Assembly (NCBI RefSeq): GCF_015555045.1
Contig: NZ_JADNJQ010000003.1
Location: 51,717 to 115,716 of the forward strand
From: Collinsella aerofaciens
GTDB taxonomy: Bacteria; Actinomycetota; Coriobacteriia; Coriobacteriales; Coriobacteriaceae
Reading direction: 5' to 3'
Length of the DNA: 64,000 nucleotides
The notes beneath the pieces were generated by a model. The model saw nothing but the letters and a program-made list of their open reading frames with translations. It made no database searches and was not told where the DNA came from. A program made the position numbers and the translations under genes. This document shows, piece by piece, positions 50,201 to 58,161 of this stretch. Each line of letters starts with the position of its first letter. Positions within the stretch are counted from its first letter, which is position 1.

Positions 50201-50393
50201 GCTCGAGATGCCCTATGCCAAGACCGATGCCTATGCCGCGCTCGAGGCGAGCCGCCGAGCCCTCACCATCGCCGGCGTGGACGGCACGCGTCTGGCTTGC
50301 GCTCGTACCGAGGACGACCTGCCCCACAATGTCAACCCGACGAACATTGCCACGGTATCCGAGGTCGTGACCGAGGTTATCCGCCGTTCGTAG
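47217..50393 (+). CDS. M28-peptidase-like protein with large disordered insert
   Basis: This 1058-residue protein starts with an M28-type region: EEERLAAEDIAQIFRNHGFD, then two hydrophobic hairpins (about 60-100 and 175-205) and VVVVAHYDSPRAELLAREPY. An insert of about 650 residues follows (300-950), very rich in Ala, Glu, Pro and Ser. It contains the repeated units ATTSFE, TMSFD and TITFE and a Lys-rich patch KSRKRGLGGLFGRKRK. The M28 fold resumes with DIWFVATGASDCDGAGMKAF, GVFFINLESVGAGRL and DLPHNVNPTN. Several metal-ligand positions differ from active M28 enzymes. ATG 47217 has GGAG five bases upstream. It lies before a small membrane protein gene. Confidence 0.78.
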   Translation: MANTQNYINHLLQNTGITPACSEEERLAAEDIAQIFRNHGFDPEVQEFNAPAPSRLAFAVTGILAFAGALLMGIGGGIGLVGTLLAIVGAVLYVLERTGHPVVSRLGKTGVSQNVIAYHKASGPLASPRNRPVVVVAHYDSPRAELLAREPYASYRALIAKLLPVATIAPAAVAILRILPLPGALKVLLWIVAILASLVALANAANIISNRHVLPYTSGAVCNKSSVAAMLGVMDNVAPFQGENEFPDDVPFDTYFGEQKRRAEEMARAAAEYAAAQQQNDYGNTIEYEEPTYAEDEFGQPIAPDAQTEPEQGEAFDEQIEGFEGASADETLIGAIVPEDQNQAVQAEEFNDEVPAAEPAEEPAAAEPEPKLYRNAAGNIRFGSDAIRALGMLPESCTLDYEEGEEPTFEPEPAPVVTADDESAAVTAAVAEPEAVSAIDPAAGLDILAPAAPAQDVADESDDDYVEQPRRVSYESDTDFSAEIPAATPHADIASAFSSIGASASSFFKGALAKGRKFVDDFEEKRAAAREAAEQEAIAQQQAAEAARERAAQEFEQNEAMQSGPVDAAEATTSFESQQPTSADVVEATTSFEAQQHVDSTMSFDAAQFDSTITFEKQGTAIAEPLPVSDEQGDAADDDEPIDAAEIQDAAEDESVEANSDEEQYAAADQGDSTEVEQEEVPAVSETPETDESRPYSTQIFTMPTPSGSGATVANVAPTQDETVDSLMAQISSQASPRPQMNVPDPASAPSPAPSSSPLASVPDPSLPSMKQANVASRTSLFDLPDPSAQVNDPFATAQGPEPTSAPVAPPMPVASGAQPIETISAPAPAAPKSRKRGLGGLFGRKRKNEQDSMSDWLGVEDNYDAKKSGRGIGSWDNFEDDNDGWKGGATSSDGASSEDMLSAVASMGDDELLGHDIWFVATGASDCDGAGMKAFLASHRDKLRGVFFINLESVGAGRLSVVTVEGEQQLLKGDRRIMNLVSKVCKSFHVDCGALEMPYAKTDAYAALEASRRALTIAGVDGTRLACARTEDDLPHNVNPTNIATVSEVVTEVIRRS

Positions 50394-50414
50394 ACGGAGC
50401 TCTAAGGAGTCAAC

Positions 50415-50633
50415 GTGTTTTCGTATATTAAGCGCCATTGGCCTGTCTACGTGATTTTGACCTTGATTGCCATTGCGTTAGGATTTGGGGCTGCCTACAT
50501 CGTGGGTGCAAAGGGCTCGACCCCCGCCTCCGCAATCAGCGAAGAGGTGGAGCAAGAACAGAGTACGGGTGCCGATGGGATTCCTGAGTCCGAGCAGGCA
50601 ATCGTTGATGGTGGATCTTCGCCTGCAGAGTAG
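50415..50633 (+). CDS. Small single-pass membrane protein
   Basis: This 72-residue protein has one transmembrane helix (WPVYVILTLIAIALGFGAAY) and an acidic tail. It starts at GTG 50415, with AAGGAG five bases upstream, and lies 21 bp after the M28-like gene, so the two are probably cotranscribed. No family is recognised. Confidence 0.75.
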   Translation: MFSYIKRHWPVYVILTLIAIALGFGAAYIVGAKGSTPASAISEEVEQEQSTGADGIPESEQAIVDGGSSPAE

Positions 50634-50653
50634 ATACGGCGATTTACATGATT

Positions 50654-50695
50654 GAAAGCGGGCGAGCCAGGGGACTGGCTCGCCCGCTTTTTCAT
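50654..50695. terminator. Bidirectional terminator between convergent genes
   Basis: GAAAGCGGGCGAGCC pairs with GGCTCGCCCGCTTTTTC. T-runs lie on both sides, so it can end both the M28-like operon and the adhesin gene. Confidence 0.9.
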
Positions 50696-50699
50696 CGCG

Positions 50700-53600
50700 C
50701 TAGCGCTTCTTTGGGGTCGACCTAAGGCGAGCGAACCATAGGGCTGCAGCACCCGAGGTCAGGAGCGCGGTGATGCAAGCGGCGATGGGAACTGATCCTG
50801 TTGCCGGTAGGTCCTGCAGTAGGGTACAGCGTTGAATGACACGGTCCTCGTCATGTGACTCAAGTTTATCGCCGCCGCCGTTGCGGCAAAGATCGACGCG
50901 TGCGCTGTTGGTGAGTGCGGTTTGGGGCGTATAAGCCGACGTCGCCTGCATGTGCACGATTGCGCCCCGAGCGTCTGTGCCAAGGATTGCTTTGGCATCG
51001 TCAAGGTCGTCGTGCTCATCTTTGAGATCATCGCGGGTCCAAGAATCCGCATCGCTTCGAGTCGTAAAGTCGGCGGCTACCGCACCGTATTCAATTCGAA
51101 TGCCCGTTACGACGGTATTGGGTGTAAGGTCGAGCTCTTCCGCCTCGAGTGTGGTGGATTCCGTGGTCGAGACATCCGCCTTCCAGAGGCGCCAGCCGTC
51201 GTAATCGACGAGGCGACAGTCCTCACCAAGGCTCTCTTTTACTTCGTCGGACTCAAGCCAAGGATTTTCGTGTCCATCGTCAAGTGTCGCGTTCGCCGGT
51301 TCATCGACGTCTGTCGAGTCCAACGGCGTCGTGCGATACCACACGTTGCACAGACCGTTGAGGTCGCCGATGGCGACGGGGGTTTCGATTGAGATGAATC
51401 TCGCCGTGCCGTCTTTGGCGCACTCAAGATCATCGGTAATCGTAAACTCATCAACCCAAGTAGCGGAATCGTTTCGAGCATCGATGGTATAGGAGAAAAG
51501 CCCATCACTATTGGTTTGCGTCGTGGCGCGGTTTTTACCATCGCCGTTAGCCAACAGGCCCTTTTCGATAGGTTGGACAAGTTCCTGACGCTTGTCGACC
51601 TGCCCCTTGATCTCGATGGGCGCATCCTTCATCGCGACGGATTGGACTTCTCCCGTATCTTTTATTTCAAACGTTATCTCCTCGGCAAGGTCATAGGTCC
51701 GCGGAGACATCATTTCGCGCAACGAGTAGGTGCCGGGTGCAAGATGTTCGACGCGGTGTGGCTTGTCGGATGAGGTCCAGGAGTCTATTTCGGTTTTATC
51801 GGGACCATATAAGGTGAGCTGTGCGCCTTCCACTTCCTGCTCGCCGCTTGCATCGACCTTGGAGATATCTACCTTGGTGTAATCGTCGGATACGCTAAGC
51901 CGTGCTTCTACAACGGGTGTTTTCTGGTCGGCATAAGTAAGGTCGACAATATGGGATGTCCGATCGAGTAAGAAGCCTGCCGGCGCTTGAGTCTCGACAA
52001 CCTCGTAGCGTGCGGTGCCAGATCCCAGCGGGAGGTCGTCCGCGCGTGCTTCTCCAGTTTCATCCGTCGTGACGGCAGCGACAGTCTCACCGTCGAGCGC
52101 GGCAATGCTACCGTCGGGGCGCACGATATCACCCGAGGCACGGATCTCAAAGACGGCGCCCGCGAGGCTGCTGCCGTCTACGGCATCGGTTTTAACGATC
52201 CTGATGTTTCCGGTCGCGGCGTGGTCATAATACGAGGCGATTACAACGGGCGTTAGGTTCATGTCGGCGGGTATGTTTACCTCGATCTCTTCGCCGACAA
52301 GATAGGGCTCTTTGGCCGAGGCTTCGCGTACATAATAGGTGCCCGGCACGAGCGATTCTGGCAGTGTGACGGTCCCGGTCGCGTCAGTCGTAAAGGTGTC
52401 CATTACGTTATGTGCTGGATACCAGCAAGTTTGTGAGACAGGTTCGTGATTGCTGTCGAGGAGTTGGAAGGTGAATCCGGCTAGTGGAACAGAAGCGCCT
52501 GTTTGGGCATCGCGTTTTACAATCTGGAGATGCGTCGACAGAGCGTGGTTGTCCACGATATATTGAAGCTCGGCGCCGTTGGAAATCTGATTGGCCCCGA
52601 CGGTCCATTCCCCTGCACGTTTAAAACCCTCGGGGACGGTTTCCGGAACCTCGCGAATCGTGTAGCCGGCACGGTCGTATGGGACGGCTCCGTGGACACC
52701 GGCGGGTCGCTTGCCTGTGCCGAACCATGCTTCGGGCTGATCTTTGGTGGAGGCAAAGCCATAGATGTTTGTGGTCAATGTGCCAACAACCTGCTGAGAG
52801 CTGTTGCTGACAACTTCAAAGACAACACCACCCGCCGGCTGCTCCAGGCCGGATTGGTCGCTATTGCCGTAATCCTTGAATTTGGAAATCTCAAGGTCAA
52901 ACGCAATGGGGATATCGGAAATGCGAGATTCGATCTCGACTACGCCTGAATCGCCGAGCTGGTCGGCTCCAACGGTATAGGTCCAGCTGTCGTTGGATGG
53001 CAGGTAGCCCTCGGGGGCTTTTGATTCGTAGATGGTAAAGGTTCCTAAGGGGACATCGACGAGGGTAGCCCGACCGCTTTCGTCAGTCGTGAGAATTTGC
53101 GCCCATCCAGGGGTTGATTGCGACACACACGTGAACTCTGCTCCTGCGAGTGAAGATCCCGCCTGGGGGCCGGCATTCGTCGCGGCATCGAGTTTTACGA
53201 TACGCAGATTGATGGTGCCGGGCTGTTCATCAATGGCGACCTTTCCACCGTCATTCCCCGTGGTAAAGGCGATGCGATCGCGACGGGGGACATAGCCGGC
53301 CGGCGCCTTCGTTTCAACTAGGTAGTATGCCGTGTTGGGCAGAAGTGTTGCCTGCGCTCGACCGTTGCTGTCCATCTTGATGGTGCCGACACGCGCGCCG
53401 CTGGTGCTCTCAAAAATATCGAATGTTGCCCCGGTAAACTGATAGGTATTGTTTCCGCTGGTAATAACGGTGTTAGCAGACTGCTTCTGGAAGGAAACAG
53501 AGACCGCCGGCAGTACATAGAGCATGTCTTGACGTTTGCTGCCGCCCGATACGGCCCCTAGATAGCGTCGCGCGCGGTGCGGAGCGGCTTTGATGCTTCC

Positions 53601-54131
53601 TGATTTTGCGCTGTCGTGGAGCCACCGCGCAGCCGCCACGACTTCATTGTCGGCGGTAAAGTGTCCGCTCTTGGTTTTACCCTGAGCGGTCGTGTAGGAG
53701 TAGGTGCCGTCGACATGGGTAGTGCCGTTGAGCATCCATACGGCAAGCTGGGTGGCGGCGCGGGCGCGATCGGGTGAAAGATGGTAACCGCCAAACGACG
53801 TGGCGGTAGGATATCCGTGACAAACGATTGCCGCGAACTCGTCGTCGAGCCACACCCAGCCTTGATCAAAGTTGAGCCATGGGCCGCCCGGTTTGGTGGG
53901 ACCGGGGCGCTCCTGGTTCATGCAGTAGGCAATCGAGGTGTCTTGAGCTTCATACTTGCCGATGAAGAAGGGTCCACAATCATCGCTAATAGTGCGGAAG
54001 CCGAGCTGGTCGTAGCCATCGACGGCAAATGAGGCTCCCGGTGCCAGGCAGCCGAAAAGCAGGAAGAGGAGCAGGAGCAGCGGACCTGTTGCGATTGCGC
54101 TGTGGACAGAGTGCGTGGGTGCGTTGGACAT
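50700..54131 (-). CDS. Thioester-domain adhesin with SpaA/Cna_B repeats and LPATG anchor
   Basis: This 1143-residue surface protein has a signal peptide ending near residue 36. The N-terminal thioester-domain pattern follows, with Cys70 in AYCMNQE and Gln128 in TQLAVWM, matching the F/Y-C and Q-x-x-hydrophobic-W signature of covalent adhesins. At least six Cna_B/SpaA units follow, each with an E-box (YYLVETKAPAGY, FTIYESKAPEGY, YTIREVPETVPEG, YYVREASAKEPY, YEVVETQAPAGF, YSLREMMSPRTY). An unmatched domain precedes the sorting signal DLPATGS, a hydrophobic stretch and RSTPKKR. ATG 54131 has AAGGAG upstream. Thioester adhesins form covalent bonds to host targets; the target here is unknown. Confidence 0.87.
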   Translation of the reverse strand: MSNAPTHSVHSAIATGPLLLLLFLLFGCLAPGASFAVDGYDQLGFRTISDDCGPFFIGKYEAQDTSIAYCMNQERPGPTKPGGPWLNFDQGWVWLDDEFAAIVCHGYPTATSFGGYHLSPDRARAATQLAVWMLNGTTHVDGTYSYTTAQGKTKSGHFTADNEVVAAARWLHDSAKSGSIKAAPHRARRYLGAVSGGSKRQDMLYVLPAVSVSFQKQSANTVITSGNNTYQFTGATFDIFESTSGARVGTIKMDSNGRAQATLLPNTAYYLVETKAPAGYVPRRDRIAFTTGNDGGKVAIDEQPGTINLRIVKLDAATNAGPQAGSSLAGAEFTCVSQSTPGWAQILTTDESGRATLVDVPLGTFTIYESKAPEGYLPSNDSWTYTVGADQLGDSGVVEIESRISDIPIAFDLEISKFKDYGNSDQSGLEQPAGGVVFEVVSNSSQQVVGTLTTNIYGFASTKDQPEAWFGTGKRPAGVHGAVPYDRAGYTIREVPETVPEGFKRAGEWTVGANQISNGAELQYIVDNHALSTHLQIVKRDAQTGASVPLAGFTFQLLDSNHEPVSQTCWYPAHNVMDTFTTDATGTVTLPESLVPGTYYVREASAKEPYLVGEEIEVNIPADMNLTPVVIASYYDHAATGNIRIVKTDAVDGSSLAGAVFEIRASGDIVRPDGSIAALDGETVAAVTTDETGEARADDLPLGSGTARYEVVETQAPAGFLLDRTSHIVDLTYADQKTPVVEARLSVSDDYTKVDISKVDASGEQEVEGAQLTLYGPDKTEIDSWTSSDKPHRVEHLAPGTYSLREMMSPRTYDLAEEITFEIKDTGEVQSVAMKDAPIEIKGQVDKRQELVQPIEKGLLANGDGKNRATTQTNSDGLFSYTIDARNDSATWVDEFTITDDLECAKDGTARFISIETPVAIGDLNGLCNVWYRTTPLDSTDVDEPANATLDDGHENPWLESDEVKESLGEDCRLVDYDGWRLWKADVSTTESTTLEAEELDLTPNTVVTGIRIEYGAVAADFTTRSDADSWTRDDLKDEHDDLDDAKAILGTDARGAIVHMQATSAYTPQTALTNSARVDLCRNGGGDKLESHDEDRVIQRCTLLQDLPATGSVPIAACITALLTSGAAALWFARLRSTPKKR

Positions 54132-54184
54132 GGCTGCTCCTTATCCCTCGTGCGCCGCACGGGGAGGCTGCGACGCGTAGGATG

Positions 54185-54245
54185 AGGCTACCCCCGAGGT
54201 TCATGCGGGTAAGTACCGGAGCCTGACCAAAAGCTTGCCCAATTC
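54185..54245 (-). promoter_or_regulatory. Structured 5' leader of the thioester adhesin gene
   Basis: On the minus strand AGGCT...ACCC and GGGT...AGCCT form a nested stem about 55 to 95 bases upstream of the start codon, preceded by GGGCAAGCTTTTGGTCAGGC. Some pieces (GGGCAA, GCTCCGG, GGGTAGCC) recall c-di-GMP-I riboswitches, but the order and loops do not fit well enough to call. Confidence 0.3.
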
Positions 54246-54385
54246 CTGACAAATTGAGCTCAAATACAACAATCAAGCAAAAGCGCAGGTAGAAGATAAG
54301 GGGAACAGGAAGCCAAAGGTCCTCGTCTCCACAATTGACGCGATTTTCAAACGAATCTCCACAGCTAAAACAAGCATCGCCACCC

Positions 54386-54415
54386 TTGTATCGAACAAGA
54401 CAACCGCGTTATACT
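54386..54415 (+). promoter_or_regulatory. Promoter of tRNA-Gly
   Basis: TTGTAT and TATACT with an 18-base spacer. The -10 box ends 13 bases before the mature tRNA. Confidence 0.7.
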
Positions 54416-54428
54416 ATCCTCCACATAT

Positions 54429-54503
54429 GCGGGCATCGCCAAGTGGTAAGGCATCAGCTTCCCAAGCTGACACTCGCGGGTTCGAGTCCCGTTGCCCGCT
54501 CCA
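54429..54503 (+). tRNA. tRNA-Gly (anticodon CCC)
   Basis: A 75-base tRNA. Acceptor GCGGGCA pairs with TGCCCGC, the anticodon loop is TTCCCAA, the T-arm is CGGGTTCGAGTCCCG, and CCA is encoded. It reads GGG. Its 3' end is repeated three times downstream. Confidence 0.97.
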
Positions 54504-54515
54504 GTTAAGAGCACA

Positions 54516-54548
54516 AGCACGGCACCATCACGGTGCCGTGCTTTTTTC
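54516..54548 (+). terminator. Terminator after tRNA-Gly
   Basis: AGCACGGCACC pairs with GGTGCCGTGCT, followed by TTTTTC. Confidence 0.9.
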
Positions 54549-54558
54549 AATAAAGTGC

Positions 54559-54956
54559 CGGGACTCGAACCCGACAGGGTGCGAGCGTTAAGCAAACGCG
54601 AAGCGTTTGTAGCGAGCAGGCGAAGGCGCCGACAGGCGCCTGAAGCCGGTGCGGATTTGCGAAGCAAATACGCGGACGTCCCGTTGCCCGCTCCACCGAG
54701 CGCGGAAGACCTCGGGACGGCCAATTCAACAAAGTCTCCCCCATCGTCTCCGTGAATCCGAGGAGATCGCCGCAGCCGGTGCGCGTCCGCGACGCGGGCG
54801 CGCGGACGTCCCGTTGCCCGCTCCATGGAGCAAGGAAGATTTCGGGAATGGTAGATTCAGCCCGCTTTGCTCCCACACTTCCCCGGATCTCGGTATGCCA
54901 CTGAAGCCGGTGCGCATTTGCGAAGCAAATGCGCGGACGTCCCGTTGCCCGCTCCA
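54559..54956. repeat. Array of tRNA-Gly-end-capped hairpin modules
   Basis: Bases 54559-54573 are an exact inverted copy of the tRNA-Gly T-arm (54477-54491). Three hairpins follow: CAAACGC/GCGTTTG, AGGCGCC/GGCGCCT, and GCGGATTTGC/GCAAATACGC. Then comes a direct copy of the last 18 tRNA bases, GTCCCGTTGCCCGCTCCA (54678-54695). That direct copy recurs at 54808-54825 and 54939-54956, 130 and 131 bases apart. Each is preceded by AGCCGGTGCG, a hairpin of varied sequence and CGCGGAC. The roughly 80-base stretches between copies are diverged but alignable. No protein gene or integrase is visible. Confidence 0.8.
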
Positions 54957-55058
54957 ATTCCAAAATGTTAGGTTAATGCCTGCTGCCCATACTTGCACCT
55001 GCACACGGTACAATGGTTGGGTTACGACCAACGTGCCAATAACCAAAAAGGAGCCGCT

Positions 55059-56405
55059 ATGATCGATCGCTATACCCGCCCGGAGATGGGACACATCTTC
55101 TCCCTCGAGAACAAGTACGCCATTTGGCAGGAGATCGAGGTCTTGGCCTGCGAGGCCCAGGCGGAGCTCGGCAAGATCGGTATTTCCAAAGACGAGGCCC
55201 AGTGGATCCGCGACCATGCCGACTTTGAGAAGGCGAAGGTCGATGAGATCGAGGAAGTCACGCGCCACGACGTCATTGCCTTTCTGACCAACATGAAGGA
55301 ATACATCGATGCCGATGTTCCCGAGGACGACCCCAAGCCCAGCCGCTGGGTTCACTATGGCATGACCAGCTCCGATCTGGGCGACACGGCCCTGTGCTAC
55401 CAGCTCACCCAGGCCTGCGACCTGATCATCGAGGACGTCAAAAAACTCGGCGAGATCTGCAAGCGTCGCGCCTTTGAGGAGCGCAACACGCTCTGCGCCG
55501 GCCGTACTCATGGCATCCATGCCGAGCCGATGACCTTTGGCATGAAGTTTGGCTCTTGGGCCTGGGAGCTCAAGCGCGATCTGGACCGTCTTGAGGATGC
55601 CCGCAAGAACGTTGCCTTTGGTGCCATCTCGGGCGCTGTCGGCACGTACAGCTCCATCGAGCCGTTTGTCGAGGAGTACGTCTGCGAGCACCTGGGCCTG
55701 GTTCACGACCCGCTGTCCACGCAGGTTATCAGCCGCGACCATCACGCCTATCTCGCCGGCGTTCTCGCCACCACCGCAGCCACCTGCGAGCGCATCGCGA
55801 CCGAGGTCCGCAATCTGCAGAAGACTGATACGCTCGAGGCCGAGGAGCCGTTCCGTAAGGGCCAAAAGGGCAGCTCCGCCATGCCGCACAAGCGCAATCC
55901 CATCACCATGGAGAAGGTCTGCGGTCTGTCGCGCGTCGTGAAGTCCAACGCCCAGGTCGCCTTCGATAACGTCGCCCTGTGGCACGAGCGTGACATTTCG
56001 CACTCCTCTGCCGAGCGTGTCGCCCAGGCCGATAGCTTCATCGCACTCGACCACATGTTCCAGTGCCTCATCCGCGTTATCGACGGCCTGCAGCTGTACC
56101 CTGCCCGCATGATGGCCAACCTCAATAAGACCCGCGGCCTCATCTTCTCCTCCAAGGTGCTGCTCGCCCTCGTCGATACGGGCATCACCCGCGAGGACGC
56201 GTACGCCATTGTGCAGGAGAACGCCATGGCAACCTGGCACGAGGTACAGGATTGTGTCTCCGGCCCCACCTTTAAGGAGCGTCTCGAGGCCGACCCGCGC
56301 TGCACCGTCAGCCAGGAGAAGCTCGACGAGATCTTTGATCCATGGGACTTCCTCACCCGTATCGACACGGTCTTTGATCGTCTGGGGCAGCTGAGCTTCG
56401 AGTAG
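55059..56405 (+). CDS. purB: Adenylosuccinate lyase
   Basis: PurB splits SAICAR and adenylosuccinate in purine synthesis. The 448-residue protein has RYTRPEMGHIFSLENKYAIW, WVHYGMTSSDLGDTALCYQL, AGRTHGIHAEPMTFGMKFGS and the signature GSSAMPHKRNPITMEKVCGL. I start at ATG 55059, which has AAGGAG seven bases upstream; the upstream in-frame extension crosses intergenic sequence. It is monocistronic. Confidence 0.97.
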   Translation: MIDRYTRPEMGHIFSLENKYAIWQEIEVLACEAQAELGKIGISKDEAQWIRDHADFEKAKVDEIEEVTRHDVIAFLTNMKEYIDADVPEDDPKPSRWVHYGMTSSDLGDTALCYQLTQACDLIIEDVKKLGEICKRRAFEERNTLCAGRTHGIHAEPMTFGMKFGSWAWELKRDLDRLEDARKNVAFGAISGAVGTYSSIEPFVEEYVCEHLGLVHDPLSTQVISRDHHAYLAGVLATTAATCERIATEVRNLQKTDTLEAEEPFRKGQKGSSAMPHKRNPITMEKVCGLSRVVKSNAQVAFDNVALWHERDISHSSAERVAQADSFIALDHMFQCLIRVIDGLQLYPARMMANLNKTRGLIFSSKVLLALVDTGITREDAYAIVQENAMATWHEVQDCVSGPTFKERLEADPRCTVSQEKLDEIFDPWDFLTRIDTVFDRLGQLSFE

Positions 56406-56431
56406 GTTCGGGCATAACGTTAGCTTTTTAG

Positions 56432-56469
56432 GGCGCTTTGCTGGTAATGTGTGTTGCCGGCAAAGCGCC
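56432..56469 (+). terminator. Hairpin after purB
   Basis: GGCGCTTTGC pairs with GCAAAGCGCC across 18 bases, followed by TCGTTGCATTT, a weak T-run. Confidence 0.55.
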
Positions 56470-56533
56470 TCGTTGCATTTAGGGAAAGACGGGGATAATA
56501 GTCGTCTCGAATAACATTCTGAGAGGGGATCGC

Positions 56534-56797
56534 ATGATTTCGTTTGATTACAAGCCTCAGGGCGTGTGTGCTCGCAATATTCACCTTGACCTTTCCGATG
56601 ACGGCAACAAGGTGATAGGCGTTGAGTTTACCGGTGGCTGCGACGGCAATCTCAAGGCAATCTCCAAGCTGGTCGAGGGCGCTCCTGCCGATCGCGTAAT
56701 CGAGGTTCTCGCCGGTAATACCTGCGGTATGAAAAAAACCTCCTGCGCCGACCAGCTTACGCGCGCCATCGAGGCCGCTCGCGCCGAGATCGCCTAA
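56534..56797 (+). CDS. TSCPD-domain protein
   Basis: This 87-residue protein is a stand-alone TSCPD domain (family TIGR03905): GVCARNIHLDLSDDGNKVIG, VEFTGGCDGNLKAISKLVEG and AGNTCGMKKTSCADQLTRAI. TSCPD domains also form the C terminus of class II ribonucleotide reductases. The cysteines may bind metal. GAGAGGGG precedes the ATG. Its stop codon overlaps the next start (TAATG), so the pair is coupled. Confidence 0.88.
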   Translation: MISFDYKPQGVCARNIHLDLSDDGNKVIGVEFTGGCDGNLKAISKLVEGAPADRVIEVLAGNTCGMKKTSCADQLTRAIEAARAEIA

Positions 56798-58008
56798 TGG
56801 GTATCGCCGATCACATCAAGAACGGAATATCGCGTCGCGGCTTTGTACTCGGTGGGGCTGCCGCGGGCGCTGCCACGGTGCTTGCCGGATGCTCGAAAAA
56901 AACGGGCACCAGCGATGATGCCGCCGGCGAGCCGCAGGTTATCAAGGACGATTCCAAGATCATCTCGATTACGGATGAGTACGAGGCAGTCGACATCGAT
57001 CTTGAGCCGGCGGCGTCGTGGACGCTGCCTCTGGGTACGCTGCTGTACTACTGCGACGGCGATTACGCCGCGGCGATGATGGCGCCCGCATCGGCGCTGC
57101 ACGCCAACACACTCGGTGTGCTCAACCTGGGTGATGGCTCGCTTACCACATTAATCGAGGATCCTATCGAGGGCACGGGATATGCATTCTACGATGTCCG
57201 TGCCGGCGACGGCGTATTCGCGTGGGTTGAGATGAACTTTGCCAATTCATCGTGGAAGCTCTACGCTCAAAATCTGTCGGGCGCTTCGCTCTCTGGCGAC
57301 GTGGTTGAGCTCGATCGAGGTGGCAAGGACTATGATCCGCCCCTGTTTACGGCGTTCGGGTCATCGGTCATCTGGTATAAAATGCCTTCGGCAGGCGGCA
57401 ATAAAACGAGTAGTGATTCGTTTTGCTATCGTCGCTCGCTTGATGAATCCAAGGCCGAGGTAATTTGGAAATCGACGGGCCGCTTTGCATCGGCCCCGCG
57501 CGCGAGCGACGGCATTTTGACCATCTCGCCGCGTGTCCGCAACGACGAGGGCGTCTACTACGGCATAACGGCAATCGATCTGACCGACGGCAACAACACC
57601 AAGCGTGCCCAGTTGGTCCTCCCTTCGTCAGTTTCGCCTTTCGAGGCCGTATATATGGGCGATACCTTCGTGTTTTCTATCGAGGCGGCCTATAGTGGCG
57701 TGGGCAGCCTGGGCAATATGGGCACGTATATCGGTAATGAGGGAGGGCCGTACCTCTTCCTGTCACGCGAGCCGCTCGCATGTGCGGCTGGCAAGAAGAA
57801 TAAATACCTTGTTAAGGTACAGGCGTCGCATTTCCTGATCGACACCTCTGCCAAGACCTATGGCTCGCTGCTGTCGCCCGACCGCGCTTTGGAGTATGGC
57901 GATTATCCAGCTACGGCGGGAAAATCGGACTCATTCCTTACGTACGCCACGGTGCGCAACAGCCAGGGTATACCAGAGACGGTCACTGCACGCCTATTCT
58001 CTCTTTAA
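56797..58008 (+). CDS. Tat-exported lipoprotein, beta-propeller-like
   Basis: This 403-residue protein starts with a twin-arginine signal (SRRGFVLGGAAAGAATVLAG) followed by a lipobox with Cys32 (LAGC), so it is likely exported folded and lipid-anchored outside. The rest is rich in beta strands with repeated short blocks of the type GDGVFAWVEMNF, SSVIWYKMPS and GDTFVFSIEAAY, suggesting a beta-propeller. No enzymatic motif is visible. It is coupled to the TSCPD gene and precedes a two-component system by 153 bp. Confidence 0.75.
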   Translation: MGIADHIKNGISRRGFVLGGAAAGAATVLAGCSKKTGTSDDAAGEPQVIKDDSKIISITDEYEAVDIDLEPAASWTLPLGTLLYYCDGDYAAAMMAPASALHANTLGVLNLGDGSLTTLIEDPIEGTGYAFYDVRAGDGVFAWVEMNFANSSWKLYAQNLSGASLSGDVVELDRGGKDYDPPLFTAFGSSVIWYKMPSAGGNKTSSDSFCYRRSLDESKAEVIWKSTGRFASAPRASDGILTISPRVRNDEGVYYGITAIDLTDGNNTKRAQLVLPSSVSPFEAVYMGDTFVFSIEAAYSGVGSLGNMGTYIGNEGGPYLFLSREPLACAAGKKNKYLVKVQASHFLIDTSAKTYGSLLSPDRALEYGDYPATAGKSDSFLTYATVRNSQGIPETVTARLFSL

Positions 58009-58070
58009 GCTTAGAGGGGTTAAAAAGGCGCCAACAGGGGAATAAACGCGTTGTAATTGTGAGTACCGCC

Positions 58071-58110
58071 CGCCGAGCTGCCGCGTCATAGCGGCATCTG
58101 GCGGGCTCAG
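58071..58110 (+). terminator. Long hairpin upstream of the response regulator gene
   Basis: CCCGCC...TGCCGC pairs with GCGGCA...GGCGGG with a small internal bulge. It has no T-run, so it may be a processing or attenuation structure. Confidence 0.4.
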
Positions 58111-58161
58111 GTGCGTTAAAATGGGCTTGTTCTTAGCTAATTGAGACAGGGGGGCCGTGTT

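Noticed and set aside
54177..54245. c-di-GMP-I riboswitch
   Set aside because: Only scattered consensus pieces match; helix order and the conserved loop bases are not satisfied.
54678..54956. Regularly spaced repeats resembling a CRISPR array
   Set aside because: The repeats are tRNA 3' ends, the period is about 130 bases, the spacers are related to each other, and no cas gene is present.
54726..56240. Minus-strand open frame running through the tRNA-Gly array and purB
   Set aside because: Antisense to purB; its end reads the repeated tRNA ends, a known source of spurious protein calls.
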